DNA of 28,330 bases, from IMG/VR virus record IMGVR_UViG_3300049825_000310, positions 1 to 28,330 of that record; one strand, 5' to 3'. Of the stretch, positions 27,235-28,330 are shown piece by piece; position 1 is the first letter of the stretch; every line of letters begins with the position of its first letter. Made by a program: the position numbers and the translations under genes. The stretch comes from a virus. Under the pieces are notes generated by a model. It ran no database searches, had not been told where the DNA came from, and worked only from the letters and a program-made list of their open reading frames with translations.

Positions 27235-28330
27235 ATGTCAATAACGGTTAACCCAATACCAGCACCAAACTCAACTTATGGAACTACAGCCGTAGGTCAA
27301 AAAATAATATTATCAGCATCAAGTAATAACACTGGTCTTGATGGATTTTATTATTACTTACAGGTTCAAATAACTTCTTTAGATGAGGGGGTTTCAACGG
27401 TTACGAATTTGGATTTTTATGTGAGCCCAAATCCTAATGGAAATTTTATTTTCGATATAGCACCAATAATAAATTCATACATTTCTACAAGTAAAACAAT
27501 CGGAGGTTCAAGCATACACGCATACAGAGACGACACAAATCAAATATGTGATGACCTTCAGGTTACTGTTTACGGTGAAATATTCGAGGCTTATAATGTA
27601 GCTGGTGTATTGACTATTGACCTAGGCACAGTACAAACATTGTGTAATATGGAAATGCTAAATTTAACGCATCAAATAGAAGATGGTTATTATCCAAATA
27701 TTGAACAATTTAAACTAGATGGAGTTACTAAGCGATATTTATCAGACCGCAAAAAGGATACATACAAATTCACTTTAGAGCCGTTAATAAATTCAGACCC
27801 GAACGCGATAATTATACCCGTGCGCGAAAAGGATTATGGAGTTATAACAGCTCAGGCAGAGGGTAGCGCACTGTGGCAATCCGATAATATAGTAGTTCAG
27901 ATATTTGATGAATTAGGCACGGCAACATCAGCGTCTTTTTATCGTTATAGTAATGTTGCTATGCATATGGCTTTTTATCCTGCCAACTTAAACGGCAGTG
28001 CAATGGCTCTGACAATTAAGCCACAAGATTATCCGAATTGGAAGTTTATAAAGGTACAAGACGAGTTTAGTAAAAGCGCACCATATTATCTAGTAAACAT
28101 AGACCACTACGAGATTCACCAAGAATGTAAACACGATAACGTGCGGATTGCATGGGTTGGAAGTCGTGGAGGTTGGGAGTACTTTAATTTCAATAAGAAG
28201 AACGAAGAAAGTGTTCAGGTCGAGCGAAAGAGATATGAGAAAGTAGTCGGCACATACGAGGCTGCCACATTTGGATTCCTGCCTACTGATGCTGGACTGA
28301 AAGAATTAAAGCCCGTTGTTCAAAGGTTCA
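27235..28330 (+). CDS. Large tail-tip/base-plate protein, N-terminal part
   Basis: The frame is open from ATG 27235 to the window end, 365 codons without a stop. The sequence has beta-rich domains (GFYYYLQVQITSLDEG, FIFDIAPIINSYI). A stretch near residue 303, VRIAWVGSRGGWEYFNF and NKKNEESVQVERKRYEK, matches a recurring tail protein of Bacteroidetes phages (x-W-x-x-x-x-GGW-x-Y-F-x-F ... R-x-x-Y). Likely the host-contacting tail tip or base plate. The C-terminal part lies outside. Confidence 0.7.
   Translation, partial: MSITVNPIPAPNSTYGTTAVGQKIILSASSNNTGLDGFYYYLQVQITSLDEGVSTVTNLDFYVSPNPNGNFIFDIAPIINSYISTSKTIGGSSIHAYRDDTNQICDDLQVTVYGEIFEAYNVAGVLTIDLGTVQTLCNMEMLNLTHQIEDGYYPNIEQFKLDGVTKRYLSDRKKDTYKFTLEPLINSDPNAIIIPVREKDYGVITAQAEGSALWQSDNIVVQIFDELGTATSASFYRYSNVAMHMAFYPANLNGSAMALTIKPQDYPNWKFIKVQDEFSKSAPYYLVNIDHYEIHQECKHDNVRIAWVGSRGGWEYFNFNKKNEESVQVERKRYEKVVGTYEAATFGFLPTDAGLKELKPVVQRF

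Noticed and set aside
1-28330. Integron integrase or phage integrase
   Set aside because: No tyrosine-recombinase motif (R...H-x-x-R...Y) was seen in any plausible product. It could lie outside the window or in the host.

Overview
This window looks like part of a tailed-phage (or prophage) genome from a Bacteroidetes host. Several things point that way. Two promoters match the Bacteroidetes -33/-7 pattern (TTTG, 19-21 nt, TAnnTTTG). Gene starts are preceded by A-rich tracts rather than strong Shine-Dalgarno sites. The genes are densely packed with many ATGA overlaps, and the virion proteins have the character of flavobacterial and related phages. No integrase, repressor or tape-measure gene is visible, and both ends of the window cut through genes, so the genome continues beyond it.

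Layout. (1) 1-8420, plus strand: end of a virion gene, a ninG gene on the opposite strand, then scaffold-like protein, major capsid protein, two virion proteins, portal with a C-terminal extension, connector-type proteins, membrane/holin-type proteins and an M15 endolysin. (2) 8400-15416, minus strand: the replication/recombination operon, read leftward from a promoter at 15384-15416. It holds small proteins, a ssDNA-binding-like protein, a YqaJ-type exonuclease, a replisome-organizer-like gene carrying iteron-like boxes, and cassette array A (8876-10340). (3) 15478-18930, minus strand: two early genes behind a promoter at 18971-19001, cassette array B (17009-18367), a small membrane protein and the large terminase. 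(4) 19019-28330, plus strand: a cysteine-rich protein, membrane proteins, a ParB-like protein, a Mom-like DNA-modification gene overlapping a tRNA-Gly-like sequence, a small terminase subunit, a frameshifted tail-assembly chaperone, tail and fibre proteins, a secreted dockerin-like protein and the start of a large tail-tip protein.

Two features stand out. First, two arrays of small minus-strand genes are separated by attC-like sites: complementary ends around G^TTA, an inner L''/L' pair and an imperfect hairpin. Each array starts at an identical 26-bp attI-like sequence. This is an integron-style cassette array in a phage, without an integrase in view. Second, a 71-nt tRNA-like sequence with glycine identity features but an abnormal anticodon loop, variable loop and T-stem overlaps the end of a Mom-family GNAT gene. 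Mom of phage Mu makes a glycinamide-like adenine modification, so a dedicated non-translating glycyl-tRNA donor is a testable idea.

Other points are a T10 slip site that joins the tail chaperone to an 85-residue extension in the -1 frame, an origin candidate inside the initiator gene, and terminase subunits encoded far apart on opposite strands.
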